Source: Polymorphobacter fuscus (GTDB taxonomy: Bacteria > Pseudomonadota > Alphaproteobacteria > Sphingomonadales > Sphingomonadaceae). Taken from it: a stretch of DNA of 64,000 nucleotides. Below the pieces are notes generated by a model. That model made no database searches, was not told the DNA's origin, and was given only the letters and a program-made list of their open reading frames with translations. The translations under genes were made by a program, and so were the position numbers. Location of the stretch: positions 62,001 through 126,000 of the forward strand of contig NZ_JAATJI010000001.1 of NCBI RefSeq assembly GCF_011927825.1. Reading direction: 5' to 3'. Below, piece after piece: positions 10,029-19,027 of this stretch; the stretch's first letter is position 1, and the number at the start of each line of letters is the position of its first letter.

Positions 10029-11114
10029 ATGATGCTACCCGATCCCGACACATGCTACGCCGCCATGCAGCGGCGTGACCGGGCGTTCGACGGGGTGTTC
10101 TTCGTCGGGGTGACATCGACGGGCATCTTCTGCCGGCCGGTGTGCCCGGCGCGGACGCCGCTGCGCAGGAACTGCACCTTCCATGCCGACGCGGCGGCCG
10201 CGGTCGCGGCCGGGTTCCGGGCGTGCAAGCGCTGTCGGCCCGAGGCAGCGCCGGGGTCGCCGGCCTGGGCGGGCAGCGCCGCCAGCGTGACACGGGCGCT
10301 GGGGCTGATCGATGCCGGCGCGCTCGATGATGCAGTGCCCGTGGAGGCGCTGGGTGACCGGATCGGAGTCGGCGCGCGGCAGGTGCGGCGGCTGTTCGCA
10401 CGGCATGTCGGCGTGTCGCCGGTGGCGGTTGCGCAGGCCAGGCGGCTGGCGGCAGCCGTGGTGCTGATCGACGCCGGCACCTTGCCGATGGCGCAGGTGG
10501 CGCTGGCCGCCGGGTTCGGCAGCGTGCGGCGGTTTAACGAAGTCTTTGCCGCCGTCCATGGCGAAACCCCGGCGGCGCGGCGCAAACGGATGATGGGAGC
10601 GAAGGTGATGCAACTGACCTTGTCACGCCAGGCCTCGCCGCTGGGCGAACTGCTGATCGTGTCCGACGCCGATGGCGTGCTGCGGGCGCTCGACTTCCAG
10701 GACTATGCCGAGCGGATGCAGCGGCTGCTGGCGCGGCATTATGGCGTGTTCACACTGGTCGAAGCCGGGGTGCCGGCGGGCATTGCGGGGGCGCTCGACG
10801 GGTATTTCGGGGGTGACGCGCGGGCGCTCGACGGGCTGCCGGTGGCGACCGCGGGAAGCGATTTCCAGCGCCGGGTCTGGGCGGCGCTGCGGACGATCCC
10901 GGCCGGGACCACATGCGGCTATGGCGCGCTGGCGGCGGCGATCGGCCGGCCCGGGGCGGCGCGGGCCGTGGGGCTGGCCAACGGCCTCAACCCCATCGGG
11001 ATCGTCGTGCCGTGCCACAGGGTCATCGGCGCGTCGGGGGCGTTGACGGGTTATGCCGGCGGGATGGAACGCAAGCGCTGGCTGCTGGCGCACGAGGGGG
11101 CGTTGCGCGACTAG
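10029..11114 (+). CDS. ada: Ada: bifunctional methylphosphotriester/O6-methylguanine methyltransferase and transcriptional activator
   Basis: 361 residues from the first of two adjacent ATGs (10029, 10032). All three Ada parts are present. The N-terminal zinc domain has FC-RPV-C (Cys35, Cys39) and AC-KR-C (Cys66, Cys69), the first Cys being the phosphotriester methyl acceptor. A single AraC-type helix-turn-helix unit covers about 95-190. The C-terminal MGMT domain has active-site PCHRVIG (Cys about 329) and the helical start of the hairpin GSDFQRRVWAALR. Self-methylation turns the protein into an activator of the adaptive response. Its stop overlaps the end of the convergent MBL gene by 4 bp. 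Confidence 0.96.
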   Translation: MMLPDPDTCYAAMQRRDRAFDGVFFVGVTSTGIFCRPVCPARTPLRRNCTFHADAAAAVAAGFRACKRCRPEAAPGSPAWAGSAASVTRALGLIDAGALDDAVPVEALGDRIGVGARQVRRLFARHVGVSPVAVAQARRLAAAVVLIDAGTLPMAQVALAAGFGSVRRFNEVFAAVHGETPAARRKRMMGAKVMQLTLSRQASPLGELLIVSDADGVLRALDFQDYAERMQRLLARHYGVFTLVEAGVPAGIAGALDGYFGGDARALDGLPVATAGSDFQRRVWAALRTIPAGTTCGYGALAAAIGRPGAARAVGLANGLNPIGIVVPCHRVIGASGALTGYAGGMERKRWLLAHEGALRD

Positions 11115-12220
11115 ATCGCGACGAAGCGGTCCACGCCGAGGGCGTCGGTGATCCGGCGCAGCTGGCCGCGTTCTTCCAGCCAGTGGAGGTGGGCGACCGC
11201 CTCGCCGGTGGCGATGCCGTAATCGCTTTCGCCGATCGGCTTGCGGAACAGGGTCGCGAAGCTGTCGACGGCGGTGCGCGGTTCGGCGCAGAAGGCGAGC
11301 AGCTTGGCCAGCTTGTCAACATGGTCGGCGCGCAGCTGGTCGAGGCGGGTGTGGAGGCCGGTGAAGGGCTCGTTGTGCGCCGGCAGGACGAGGATGCCGG
11401 GGTCGATGGCACGCAGCGTCTCGATGCTTTCCAGCCAGTCGGCGAGCGGGTCGGCAAAGGGTTCGGTGGGATAGACCGAGACATTGCTGGTGATCCGCGG
11501 CAGCACCTGGTCACCGGCGATCATGACGTCGTCGCTGACCAGGCAGCTGTGTTCCGGTGCATGGCCGCGACCGGTGACGACGCGCCATTGCCGGGCGCCG
11601 ATGGTCAGCACGTCGCCGTCCTTGATGCGCTTGAAGCCCGCCGGCAGCGGGCTGATGATCTTGTGGAAATTGCCCCAGGGTTTTTGCCGCATCTCGGTGA
11701 CCGCCGTGTCGGGCCAGCCGGCACGAATGGAAAAATCGACCGCCTCGGGTGGCGGCGCATCGCGCACATCGAGGATCAGCGAGCGCGCCAGCAGATATTC
11801 TGTCCGGGCGATCTCCAGCGGCACGTTCCAGAGCGCGCACAGCCAGCCGGCCAGGCCCAGATGGTCCGGATGGTAATGGGTGACGATGACCCTTGTGACG
11901 GGCTTGCCCGCCAATGGCCCGGCGAACAGCCGTTCCCACGCCCGCTTGCTCGCCGGCAGGTTGACGCCGGTATCGACGATCGCCCAGCCGTCCCCGGCGT
12001 CGAGCACCCAGAGGTTGATGTGGTCGAGCCCGAACGGCAGCCCCATGCGCGTCCAGTGAATGCCGGGCGCGACTTCGAACAACGTGCCATGGTCGGGCAC
12101 CCAGCGACCGAACGGATAGTGCAGGTCGCGCAGGTCCTGCGGGGTGCGCGGCTCGGCCGAACTTGCGGCGATGCGCTGGAACGGCAACGCCGGAGCCTCT
12201 GAAAGCGACATGTCGGACAT
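11111..12220 (-). CDS. MBL-fold metallo-hydrolase (LACTB2/glyoxalase-II-like)
   Basis: 369 residues. The metal-binding motif HYHPDHLG supplies His115, His117, Asp119 and His120. A later His in GRGHAPEHS and the Asp in DVMIAGDQ complete the expected binuclear zinc set. After the MBL domain (about 45-280), the C-terminal part, with LHWLEERGQLRRI, looks like the winged-helix module seen in LACTB2-type proteins. The substrate is unknown; thioester or phosphodiester hydrolysis is possible. The gene is convergent with ada and divergent from the PaiB-like gene, with about 76 bp between the starts. Confidence 0.9.
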   Translation of the reverse strand: MSDMSLSEAPALPFQRIAASSAEPRTPQDLRDLHYPFGRWVPDHGTLFEVAPGIHWTRMGLPFGLDHINLWVLDAGDGWAIVDTGVNLPASKRAWERLFAGPLAGKPVTRVIVTHYHPDHLGLAGWLCALWNVPLEIARTEYLLARSLILDVRDAPPPEAVDFSIRAGWPDTAVTEMRQKPWGNFHKIISPLPAGFKRIKDGDVLTIGARQWRVVTGRGHAPEHSCLVSDDVMIAGDQVLPRITSNVSVYPTEPFADPLADWLESIETLRAIDPGILVLPAHNEPFTGLHTRLDQLRADHVDKLAKLLAFCAEPRTAVDSFATLFRKPIGESDYGIATGEAVAHLHWLEERGQLRRITDALGVDRFVAI

Positions 12221-12296
12221 CGGATCGGCTTACGGCTGCGACGCCGCCGCGTCGACTAGCAGTCTTGCCGAAGCGTCGCCGGGCAGGGATAGGAGG

Positions 12297-12902
12297 ATGG
12301 TGCACCCCAACGCCGTCTTTCGATTCCCCGCCGACAGGGAGGCGCTGGCCTTTGTGGCCGATGTCGGCTTTGCGCATCTGTTCGCGATGACGCCCGATGG
12401 CCCGCGGGTGGCGCATGTGCCGCTGCTGGTGGTGCCCTCCGGCGTGCTGCGGTTTCATCTGAGCAATGGCAATGCGCTGGCAAGGCATCTGGACGGCGCC
12501 GTGGCCGTGGCGAGTGTCGGCGGGCCGGGCAGTTACATCAGCCCCAACTGGTATGCGGATCCGGCAAACAATTTGCCGACATGGAATTACCGCACGGTGG
12601 AAATCGAAGGTCGTGTGACGGCGCTCGGGTGGGACGCACTGCGCGACCTGCTCGACCTGTCGGCGGCGACATTCGAACCGCGGGTCGGGCAGGATTGGAC
12701 CATGGCGAAGATGGACCCCGGCCGGCGCGACGCGATGATGCGGGCGATCACCGCTTATGAGCTGGTGCCGACCGCGCTGCGCTCCACCGACAAGGCCAGC
12801 CAGAATCGCAGCGAGGCCGATGCGCGGGCGGTAATGGCAGCCTTGGCGACGATCGGCGACGATGACGGTGCGGCGGCGGTAAAGCGGAGGCGGGGATGGT
12901 AA
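12297..12902 (+). CDS. PaiB-family FMN-binding negative transcriptional regulator
   Basis: 201 residues from the ATG at 12297, the usual length of PaiB-like proteins. An open frame continues upstream, but it runs antisense into the MBL gene and has no family similarity. Purine-rich AGGGAT (12285-12290) and AGGAGG (12291-12296) lie directly before the start, and a GTG at 12300 is an alternative. Family features are MVHPNAVFRF at the N-terminus, the WYADP and PTWNYRTVEIEG core, and the late KMDPGRRDAMM segment. The fold is a flavin-binding split barrel. It overlaps the next gene by 7 bp. Confidence 0.87.
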   Translation: MVHPNAVFRFPADREALAFVADVGFAHLFAMTPDGPRVAHVPLLVVPSGVLRFHLSNGNALARHLDGAVAVASVGGPGSYISPNWYADPANNLPTWNYRTVEIEGRVTALGWDALRDLLDLSAATFEPRVGQDWTMAKMDPGRRDAMMRAITAYELVPTALRSTDKASQNRSEADARAVMAALATIGDDDGAAAVKRRRGW

Positions 12903-13552
12903 AGCTGGCGGTGTTCGATTGCGACGGCACGCTGATCGACAGCCAGGTCAATATCCTGCGCGCCATGGGGCAGAGCTTTGCGCGCGCCGGGCTGCCGGCA
13001 CCGGCGGACCATGATATCCGCCGGGTGGTCGGGCTGAGCCTGGTTGAATCGATGCAGGTGCTGCTTCCCGAAGCGGAGCCCGCGCTGCACGTCCGGCTGG
13101 CGCAGGACTATAAGGGCGCATTCCAGCGGCTGCGCGCCGACCGTTCGCTCGACCCCGAACCCTTGTACGACGGGGTGGCGGACCTGCTCGATGCGCTGCG
13201 CGACGATGGCTGGCTGCTCGGCGTGGCGACCGGAAAGTCGGACCGCGGGTTGGCGTTGGCGTTGGCGCACCACGGGCTGTCCGGGCATTTCGTGACGCTG
13301 CAGACGGCGGATCGGCATCCGTCGAAACCGCATCCGGCGATGCTGCGCGCGGCATTGGCGGAGGCCGGGGCGACGCCGCACCAGGCCGTCATCATCGGCG
13401 ATACGGTGTACGACATGGCGATGGGCGCCAAGGCCGGGGTGCGCGCCATCGGCGTCGATTGGGGGTATCACGAGGCAGCGGAATTGATCGATGCCGGTGC
13501 CATCGGCGTCGCGGCGGACACGGGGGCGTTGCGAGGATTGATCGATGGATAG
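12896..13552 (+). CDS. HAD-superfamily phosphatase, phosphoglycolate-phosphatase-like
   Basis: 218 residues. HAD motif I is FDCDGTLIDS with the nucleophile Asp and the acid Asp. Motif II is VATGKS, motif III lies around the Lys in KPHPAMLR, and motif IV is IIGDTVYDM. The C1 cap after motif I places it with the HAD-IA group (Gph, pyrophosphatase PpaX, beta-phosphoglucomutase), so the substrate is uncertain. It overlaps the PaiB-like gene by 7 bp and the next gene by 8 bp, indicating translational coupling in a four-gene chain. Confidence 0.92.
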   Translation: MVKLAVFDCDGTLIDSQVNILRAMGQSFARAGLPAPADHDIRRVVGLSLVESMQVLLPEAEPALHVRLAQDYKGAFQRLRADRSLDPEPLYDGVADLLDALRDDGWLLGVATGKSDRGLALALAHHGLSGHFVTLQTADRHPSKPHPAMLRAALAEAGATPHQAVIIGDTVYDMAMGAKAGVRAIGVDWGYHEAAELIDAGAIGVAADTGALRGLIDG

Positions 13553-13784
13553 ACGCGAAACCCCGGCTGAGCCGGTTGTCATCATGCCCGTGGCCGAAGC
13601 GCGGCGGCGCTATCTTTTGTACGTCGCGATGAAACTTGCCGGACTGGCGGCGCTGTTCGGCGGCGTCTTCCTGGTGCGCGGCGGCCATGCGGCGGTGGGG
13701 CTGCCGCTGATGGCGGTCGGTGCGGCGACGATGTTCATCCGGCCGCGGATGATCGGGCTGACCAAGGGGTCGCGGCGGCCGTGA
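13545..13784 (+). CDS. Small membrane protein of unknown function
   Basis: 79 residues. An N-terminal cytoplasmic stretch of about 22 residues is followed by two hydrophobic segments (roughly 25-45 and 48-65) separated by a short RGGHAA turn, and a basic tail, LTKGSRRP. No domain is recognised. It overlaps the HAD gene by 8 bp and the ATP12 gene by 4 bp (GTGA), so it is translated as part of the chain. The conserved placement before an ATP12 gene would be worth comparing, but the sequence alone gives no function. Confidence 0.8.
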   Translation: MDRRETPAEPVVIMPVAEARRRYLLYVAMKLAGLAALFGGVFLVRGGHAAVGLPLMAVGAATMFIRPRMIGLTKGSRRP

Positions 13785-14467
13785 AGCGTTTTTACACGGC
13801 CGCGGCGGTGACCGGCGACGGGCCATTCGGCGTGGCGCTGGATGGCAAGCCGCTGCGGACACCGGCGCGGGCGGCGCTGGCGGTGCCGGGGCGCGCGCTG
13901 GCGGCGGCGATCGCAGTGGAGTGGAACGCGCAGGTAACCGAGATCCAGCCGCGGACGATGCCGTTGACCGGCCTTGCCAATGCCGCGATCGACCGCGTCG
14001 CGCCCGATGTGGAGGGTTTTGCCGACGGTCTGGCGCGGTTCGCGGAAAATGAACTGCTGACCTATCGCGCCGCGCATCCGGCGCCGCTGGTCGCGGCGCA
14101 AGCGGCGGCGTGGGATCCGTGGCTGGACTGGGCACGGCGACGTTACGATGTCGATTTCGCCCTTATCGAAGGTGTCATCCACCGTCCGCAGCCGCCGGCG
14201 ACCCTGTTACGGGTGCAGGCGGCCTTTCGGGCGCTGGACGCGTTCCGGCTGGCGGCGCTGAACCCCGTAGTGACGATATCGGGGTCGGCAATCATCGGCC
14301 TGGCGGTGGCCGAAGGGGCGATGGATGCCGCAACAGCCTGGGCGGTCGGCCACCTCGACGAGCTGTGGCAGGCCGAACAATGGGGCAAGGACCCGCTGGC
14401 CGAGGCCGGCCATGCCGAGCGGCAGGCCGACCTTGGCGCAGCGGTGGCGATGCTGCAGTTGCTTTAG
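13781..14467 (+). CDS. ATP12-family chaperone for F1-ATPase assembly
   Basis: 228 residues from a GTG start inside the stop overlap with the previous gene. ATP12 proteins bind the alpha subunit of F1 ATP synthase and are found in mitochondria and alphaproteobacteria. Family signatures are the start KRFYTAAAV, the segment VALDGKPLRTPAR, EWNAQ, PRTMPLT with LANAAID, and ENELLTYRA. The C-terminal half holds the conserved EQWGKDPLAEAG motif. The ATP synthase operon itself is not in the window. The gene is convergent with the following PEP-CTERM gene. Confidence 0.94.
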   Translation: MKRFYTAAAVTGDGPFGVALDGKPLRTPARAALAVPGRALAAAIAVEWNAQVTEIQPRTMPLTGLANAAIDRVAPDVEGFADGLARFAENELLTYRAAHPAPLVAAQAAAWDPWLDWARRRYDVDFALIEGVIHRPQPPATLLRVQAAFRALDAFRLAALNPVVTISGSAIIGLAVAEGAMDAATAWAVGHLDELWQAEQWGKDPLAEAGHAERQADLGAAVAMLQLL

Positions 14468-14515
14468 CGCTGCCTTCGATCGCGGCGGTGTCGACCCGAC
14501 TTGGTCGAAATCGCG

Positions 14516-15136
14516 CTAGGCCGAAACAGCCGTGACGGTGCGGCGGCGGCGCATGGCGGCGCCGGTCAGCCCGAAGCCTGCGATCAGCATGGCCCAGCTG
14601 GCGGGTTCGGGGACGACGCCCTGGCTGGCCGATTCGACACCCAGGATGTCAAACGCCCATTGGTTGCTGCGCGGGTTGTTGGGCGTGCCCGAGACATCGT
14701 CGAACGTCGTAGCGCCGGCGAAGGTGCCCGACAGATTGTCCGGTGCGAAATTGGGATAGACCTGGACCGAGACCCGATAGTTGCCGGCGCCCAATGACGA
14801 CGTCAGGAACGTGTCCCAGCATTGGCCGGATACGGCGTCGGCGGCGACAAGGCCGCAGCCGCCATCGTCGTTCTCGTTTATACGGACGCCCGACGACAGG
14901 TCGAACAGCGCCAGGATGGGATCGAAGCCGCCGCGCGCGATCGTCTGGCCGGCCGCGTTGACTCCACCGGCATAGCTCCACGTCCGCAGCGTCACATTCG
15001 ACGGCGCGCCGACGGCAAAGTCGAAGAACTGGACCGTGCCCGGATTGGGCAAGGCGCCGGTGAACGAGAAGTCGGCGGCGTTGGCGGCAGTGGAAACAAG
15101 GACTGCGGCAGCGCCGAGCAACATGGATCGCAACAT
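14516..15136 (-). CDS. PEPxxWA-CTERM protein, possibly DVUA0089 family
   Basis: 206 residues. An N-terminal signal peptide (MLRSMLLGAAAVLVSTAANA) is followed by a beta-rich domain with an FSFTGALPNPGTVQFF opening, FDPILALFDLSSG and ENDDGGCG, a layout I associate with DVUA0089-type extracellular domains. The C-terminus is the sorting tail: VPEPASWAML, a hydrophobic helix and RRRR. It is presumably exported and processed by an exosortase encoded elsewhere. Two cysteines flank a Q-C-W-D segment. Binding or structural roles are guesses. It is divergent from pccB across 247 bp. Confidence 0.85.
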   Translation of the reverse strand: MLRSMLLGAAAVLVSTAANAADFSFTGALPNPGTVQFFDFAVGAPSNVTLRTWSYAGGVNAAGQTIARGGFDPILALFDLSSGVRINENDDGGCGLVAADAVSGQCWDTFLTSSLGAGNYRVSVQVYPNFAPDNLSGTFAGATTFDDVSGTPNNPRSNQWAFDILGVESASQGVVPEPASWAMLIAGFGLTGAAMRRRRTVTAVSA

Positions 15137-15221
15137 GAAAATTTCCCCTTGGTAGACACGAAGCCTGATGGACGAAACACTGTGGCGTCGGAAACCCGTG
15201 CACTCTGCGGCGCACTATGGG

Positions 15222-15242
15222 ATGAATATCCATTCATATGAA
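15222..15242. promoter_or_regulatory. Candidate operator with repeated ATGAAT half-sites
   Basis: The region contains ATGAAT (15222-15227), four bases, the inverted copy ATTCAT (15232-15237), and an overlapping palindrome TTCATATGAA (15233-15242). It lies between the divergent PEP-CTERM and pccB genes, about 140 bp before the pccB start. The surrounding DNA is much richer in GC, so the AT-rich symmetric site stands out. No regulator can be assigned. Confidence 0.35.
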
Positions 15243-15383
15243 CGAAGTGTCCACTATCGAAAGTCGGGCCTGCAAAAAAAATCTCGCCACCCCCGCGAGC
15301 GCCACCTATCAATCCGGCCAGCGATAAACCCGCCCTGGGCGGCTATCGTCGGATGCAGAGACGGGCATGGGGAAGCCATTGGC

Positions 15384-16910
15384 ATGTTGAAGACCTTGGA
15401 AGACCTGGAGCGGCGCCGCGACGCGGCGCATGCTGGCGGCGGGCCGAAGCGCGTCGCGGCCCAGCATGCGAAGGGCCGGCTGACGGCGCGCGAGCGGCTC
15501 GACATCCTGCTCGATCCGGGCTCGTTCGAGGAGCTCGACATGTATGTCGAGCATAATTGTGTCGACTTCGGCATGGCCGAACAGACCTTCCCCGGCGATG
15601 GCGTCGTCACCGGCTCCGGCACGATCAACGGTCGGCTGGTCTTTGTGTTCTCGCAGGACTTCACCGTGTTCGGCGGCTCATTGTCCGAACGTCACGCCCA
15701 GAAGATCTGCAAGATCATGGATATGGCGATGAAGGTCGGGGCGCCGGTGATCGGCCTCAATGATTCGGGCGGGGCGCGCATCCAGGAGGGCGTGGCATCG
15801 CTGGGCGGCTATGCCGAGGTGTTCCAGCGCAATGTGCTGGCGAGCGGCGTTGTGCCCCAACTCAGCCTGATCATGGGGCCGTGCGCCGGCGGCGCCGTCT
15901 ATTCGCCGGCGATGACCGACTTCATTTTCATGGTGAAGGATTCCAGCTACATGTTCGTCACCGGACCCGATGTGGTCAAGACGGTGACCAACGAGATCGT
16001 TACCCAGGAGGATCTGGGCGGCGCCATCACCCATACGACGAAGTCGGGGGTCGCCGATGTGGCGATGGAGGACGATGTCGACGCGCTGCTGCGCACCCGG
16101 ACGTTCTTCGACTATCTGCCGCTCAACAACCGCGACGGCGCGCCGTTCCGCCCATCCGCCGACGATCCGATGCGCAGCGAGCCGAGCCTCGATACGCTGG
16201 TGCCGCCCAGCGCCAGCAAGCCCTATGACATGCACGAACTGATCCGAAAGGTTGCCGACGAAGGCGAATTCTTTGAGCTGCAACCGGCCCATGCCGGCAA
16301 CATCATCATCGGCTTCGCGCGCATCGAAGGCCATACGGTCGGCATTGTCGCCAACCAGCCGTTGGTGCTCGCCGGGTGCCTCGACATCAATTCGTCGAAA
16401 AAGGCAGCGCGATTCGTGCGCTTCTGCGATGCCTTCAGCATCCCGATCGTGACCTTTGTCGATGTGCCGGGCTTTCTTCCCGGGGTGGCGCAGGAACATA
16501 GCGGCATCATCAAGCATGGTGCCAAGCTGTTGTTCGCCTATGCCGAAGCGACGGTGCCCAAGATCACCGTCATCACCCGCAAGGCCTATGGCGGCGCCTA
16601 TGACGTGATGGCGTCAAAGCACCTGCGCGGCGACCTGAACTATGCCTGGCCGACGGCGGAAATCGCCGTGATGGGCGCCAAGGGGGCGGTGGAGATCATC
16701 TTCCGCGGGCGATCGGCGGAGGAAATCGCGGCGCGGACGGCGGAATATGAAGCACGTTTCGCCAACCCGTTCGTGGCGGCGTCGAAAGGCTTCATCGACG
16801 AGGTCATCATGCCGCACGCAACACGCAAGCGCATCGCCGTGGGGCTGCGCAAGCTGCGCAACAAACGCCTGGAGAACCCCTGGAAGAAGCACGACAATAT
16901 CCCGCTTTGA
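15384..16910 (+). CDS. pccB: Propionyl-CoA carboxylase beta chain (carboxyltransferase)
   Basis: 508 residues from the ATG at 15384. The frame stays open upstream, but a GGGGAA ribosome site (15369-15374) and family length fix the start. The crotonase-like carboxyltransferase halves show [15 protein letters not shown], the oxyanion region [11 protein letters not shown] and [11 protein letters not shown], and in the second half GILAN-type [21 protein letters not shown] and [12 protein letters not shown]. With PccA it carboxylates propionyl-CoA to methylmalonyl-CoA. The alpha subunit gene lies 2.1 kb downstream, after three unrelated genes. Confidence 0.95.
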   Translation: MLKTLEDLERRRDAAHAGGGPKRVAAQHAKGRLTARERLDILLDPGSFEELDMYVEHNCVDFGMAEQTFPGDGVVTGSGTINGRLVFVFSQDFTVFGGSLSERHAQKICKIMDMAMKVGAPVIGLNDSGGARIQEGVASLGGYAEVFQRNVLASGVVPQLSLIMGPCAGGAVYSPAMTDFIFMVKDSSYMFVTGPDVVKTVTNEIVTQEDLGGAITHTTKSGVADVAMEDDVDALLRTRTFFDYLPLNNRDGAPFRPSADDPMRSEPSLDTLVPPSASKPYDMHELIRKVADEGEFFELQPAHAGNIIIGFARIEGHTVGIVANQPLVLAGCLDINSSKKAARFVRFCDAFSIPIVTFVDVPGFLPGVAQEHSGIIKHGAKLLFAYAEATVPKITVITRKAYGGAYDVMASKHLRGDLNYAWPTAEIAVMGAKGAVEIIFRGRSAEEIAARTAEYEARFANPFVAASKGFIDEVIMPHATRKRIAVGLRKLRNKRLENPWKKHDNIPL

Positions 16911-16919
16911 GGTGGCGCC

Positions 16920-17675
16920 TCAGTCGGCCGGCCAGCGGCGTGCCGCGTCTGCCACCTGCGCCCGCGACCAGCGGCACAGGTGGACGGGGGCGTTGGGCGG
17001 ATAATAGTCGGCGAAGCTGTCGACCGGCTTCGGCAACCCGAAGGGCGGTGCCAGCAGGTTGATGAGGCGGAAGCCACCCGAAGTGATGTCGGCGTTGGTG
17101 GTGCCGGTGAACAGCGATTCGGTGACGAGCCATTCGATCGACGACGCGGCGAAATTGCGCAGCGTCGCGCGGATGTCGGCGTTCGACAGGTGAAAGAGCA
17201 CGTGCCGGCACAACCAGAGATCGGCCTGCGGCAACGGCCCGTCGACGATGTCGATGTTGATGAAGCGGTGGCGCGCATCGCTGTATTTGTCCTGCAGGTC
17301 GGCGACCAGCGCCTCGACGATATCGCCGCCGATATATCGGGTGCGCTCGGGCAGCCGCAGATGCCGGGCCCAGTTGAAGTCGCCGCAGGGCGCATCGAGA
17401 AAGGTTTCGACGTCGAGCGCTTCCAGCAGCTTGGGCAGTTCGGTCCGCACGCTGCCGGTGTTGTCGAGGGTGCTGCCGCGACCGCTGACCGATTCGCGCG
17501 ACCCCCAGCGATTGTCCCTGTAGATCGTGGAAAAGGCGCTTTTGCGATCCGAATATTCGCTGCCGGACCAGCGCCGGTCCTGGTGGAACAGCGGATAAAC
17601 CGCCTCCCACACCATGCGCGGCACGGCCGGGTTGGCCCGAATGGAATCGCGCACGAAAGAACGTAGATATCCCAT
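16920..17675 (-). CDS. Class I SAM-dependent methyltransferase
   Basis: 251 residues. The SAM-binding motif I reads ETFLDAPCGDFNWA (about 90-103), followed by an acidic strand YIGGDIVEALV and, further on, the PQADLWLCRHVLFHLS segment where motif IV is expected. The opening part, with FHQDRRWSGSEYSDRKSAF, is not diagnostic. Similar proteins are often found in polysaccharide or lipid modification loci, but no such genes adjoin it here. It points against pccB and its stop is only 9 bp from the pccB stop. Confidence 0.82.
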   Translation of the reverse strand: MGYLRSFVRDSIRANPAVPRMVWEAVYPLFHQDRRWSGSEYSDRKSAFSTIYRDNRWGSRESVSGRGSTLDNTGSVRTELPKLLEALDVETFLDAPCGDFNWARHLRLPERTRYIGGDIVEALVADLQDKYSDARHRFINIDIVDGPLPQADLWLCRHVLFHLSNADIRATLRNFAASSIEWLVTESLFTGTTNADITSGGFRLINLLAPPFGLPKPVDSFADYYPPNAPVHLCRWSRAQVADAARRWPAD

Positions 17676-17784
17676 GGCCGCCCCCGCCTGAACCTTACCA
17701 AAAAATGTACGACGCTGCGACGCCGGCGCGCAAGTGCCGATGCGGCGCTGGTCGCGGCGCCGGCCTGCCGCTATGGCGTGGGCA

Positions 17785-18264
17785 ATGCTCGCGCCTGCGC
17801 TTTATGACCTGCTCAAATTCGTCCACATCACCGGCGTGGTCATGCTGATGGGCAATATCACCGTGACGGCGATCTGGAAGTTTTTCGCCGATCGCGATGG
17901 ACGCGCCGAAGTGCTTGGCTTTGCACAGAAACTGGTGACCTACACCGACTGGTCGATGACGGTCTGGGGCGTCGTGCTGACCATGGTCGGCGGCTATGGC
18001 ATGGCGGCGATGGCGGGGTGGGACCTGATCGGCGCGCGCTGGTTGTTGGCGAGCCAGGGGCTGTTCGTCATCGCCGGGCTGATCTGGTTGCTGGTCATCG
18101 TGCCGATCCAGCGGCGGCAGGCCAGGATGGCGCGCATGTTTGCGCAGGGGGGCGTCGTGCCCGATGCCTATCGGCGCGAGTCACGCCGGTGGCTGGCATG
18201 GGGCCTGGTTTCCACCGTGCCGCTGGTCGCGGCAACCTGGCTGATGGTCGCCAAACCGTTCTGA
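17785..18264 (+). CDS. DUF2269-like integral membrane protein
   Basis: About 159 residues from the ATG at 17785; an ATG at 17773 is equally possible. Four hydrophobic segments are visible: LLKFVHITGVVMLMGNITV, MTVWGVVLTMVGGYGMAAM, a segment around LLASQGLFVIAGLIWLLVIV, and a final WGLVSTVPLVAATWLMVA. A His near the first helix and the overall pattern match small DUF2269/CopD-like membrane proteins, which may bind haem or metal. Function is unknown. It is flanked by a divergent methyltransferase gene and a 336-bp non-coding stretch. Confidence 0.75.
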   Translation: MLAPALYDLLKFVHITGVVMLMGNITVTAIWKFFADRDGRAEVLGFAQKLVTYTDWSMTVWGVVLTMVGGYGMAAMAGWDLIGARWLLASQGLFVIAGLIWLLVIVPIQRRQARMARMFAQGGVVPDAYRRESRRWLAWGLVSTVPLVAATWLMVAKPF

Positions 18265-18600
18265 TCCGTGCCGCGACGCAGCGTCGGGCGCGATCGGAAT
18301 TGGTCGGGGTGCGCTGCGACAGGCCGCGCGGGCGGCTGACGATGCCGAAAAAAATCGAAATGGTGCGGCGCGGTAAGTGCATGAAGACAAACCGTCGAAA
18401 TCGATAAGCTACCGCACTGGTGTACTATACCCGTTTTTCGTGACGTTAATATGACAGTTTGTGCTTGATCGCGTCGCAAAAGACGCGCAGATTTTCCCAC
18501 ATGGCGGAAACGTCGATATTCGAACCGACTCAGGGTCCGGCGGGCATTGCCACGAAATCGGGCAGGACACCGTCGACGCTGGTGGATGAGGAGTGTAGCA
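18265..18600. other. 336-bp non-coding interval before the UrcA gene
   Basis: No credible coding sequence is seen. It contains an inverted Pho-box-like sequence (18440-18457) and a short perfect hairpin, CGCGTC-gcaaaa-GACGCG (18470-18487). The composition drops towards AT in the middle, as expected for a promoter region. A clear -35/-10 pair was not identified. Confidence 0.5.
18440..18457 (-). promoter_or_regulatory. Weak Pho-box-like sequence
   Basis: On the minus strand this reads CTGTCATATTAACGTCAC, matching 15 of 18 positions of the enterobacterial PhoB consensus CTGTCATAWAWCTGTCAY, including a perfect first half-site. It faces away from the urcA gene, whose start is about 145 bp to the right, and no minus-strand gene lies directly downstream. 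It may be chance. Confidence 0.25.
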
Positions 18601-18924
18601 ATGACCAATAATCGTCGCCTCGCATCGTGCATCATCGCTGCGACAGTTCTTGTGACATCTATACCGGTTCTGGCGGGACCGACTGATACGTACGAAAGCG
18701 TCAACGTCGATACGCGGGGACTTGATCTTTCCAGTCCGGAAGGCGCGCAGCAACTGATGCGGCGGGTTGATTATTCGATCAACAAGGCATGCGGTCCGGT
18801 CGAATTCATGTCACGCGATCTTGCCGCGCCCAGGGAAGCCTGTCGTGCCGAAGCGCGGGCCGCCGTCGCGCCGCAATTGCGCCGTCTGCTGGCCCGTACC
18901 AGCCCCCGTGTCGCCACCAACTAG
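18601..18924 (+). CDS. UrcA family protein
   Basis: 107 residues from the ATG at 18601, with GAGGAG at 18588-18593 seven bases upstream. A signal peptide (ASCIIAATVLVTSIPVLAGP) is followed by the UrcA core: VNVDTRGLDLSSPEGAQQLMRR (in part), a Cys in KACGP, and a second Cys in EACRAEA. UrcA proteins are small exported proteins typical of sphingomonads and caulobacters, with no established function. The two cysteines could form a disulfide. The next gene, pccA, starts about 100 bp downstream. Confidence 0.85.
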   Translation: MTNNRRLASCIIAATVLVTSIPVLAGPTDTYESVNVDTRGLDLSSPEGAQQLMRRVDYSINKACGPVEFMSRDLAAPREACRAEARAAVAPQLRRLLARTSPRVATN

Positions 18925-19027
18925 CCCGGGCATCGACCCGCGCAATTAGAAGAGGGTTGCCGGCGCGGCCTTGCACGTCGCGCCATGGCGGGTATGGAAG
19001 AACCCCTGTCCGCATGGGGGTCGCTTG

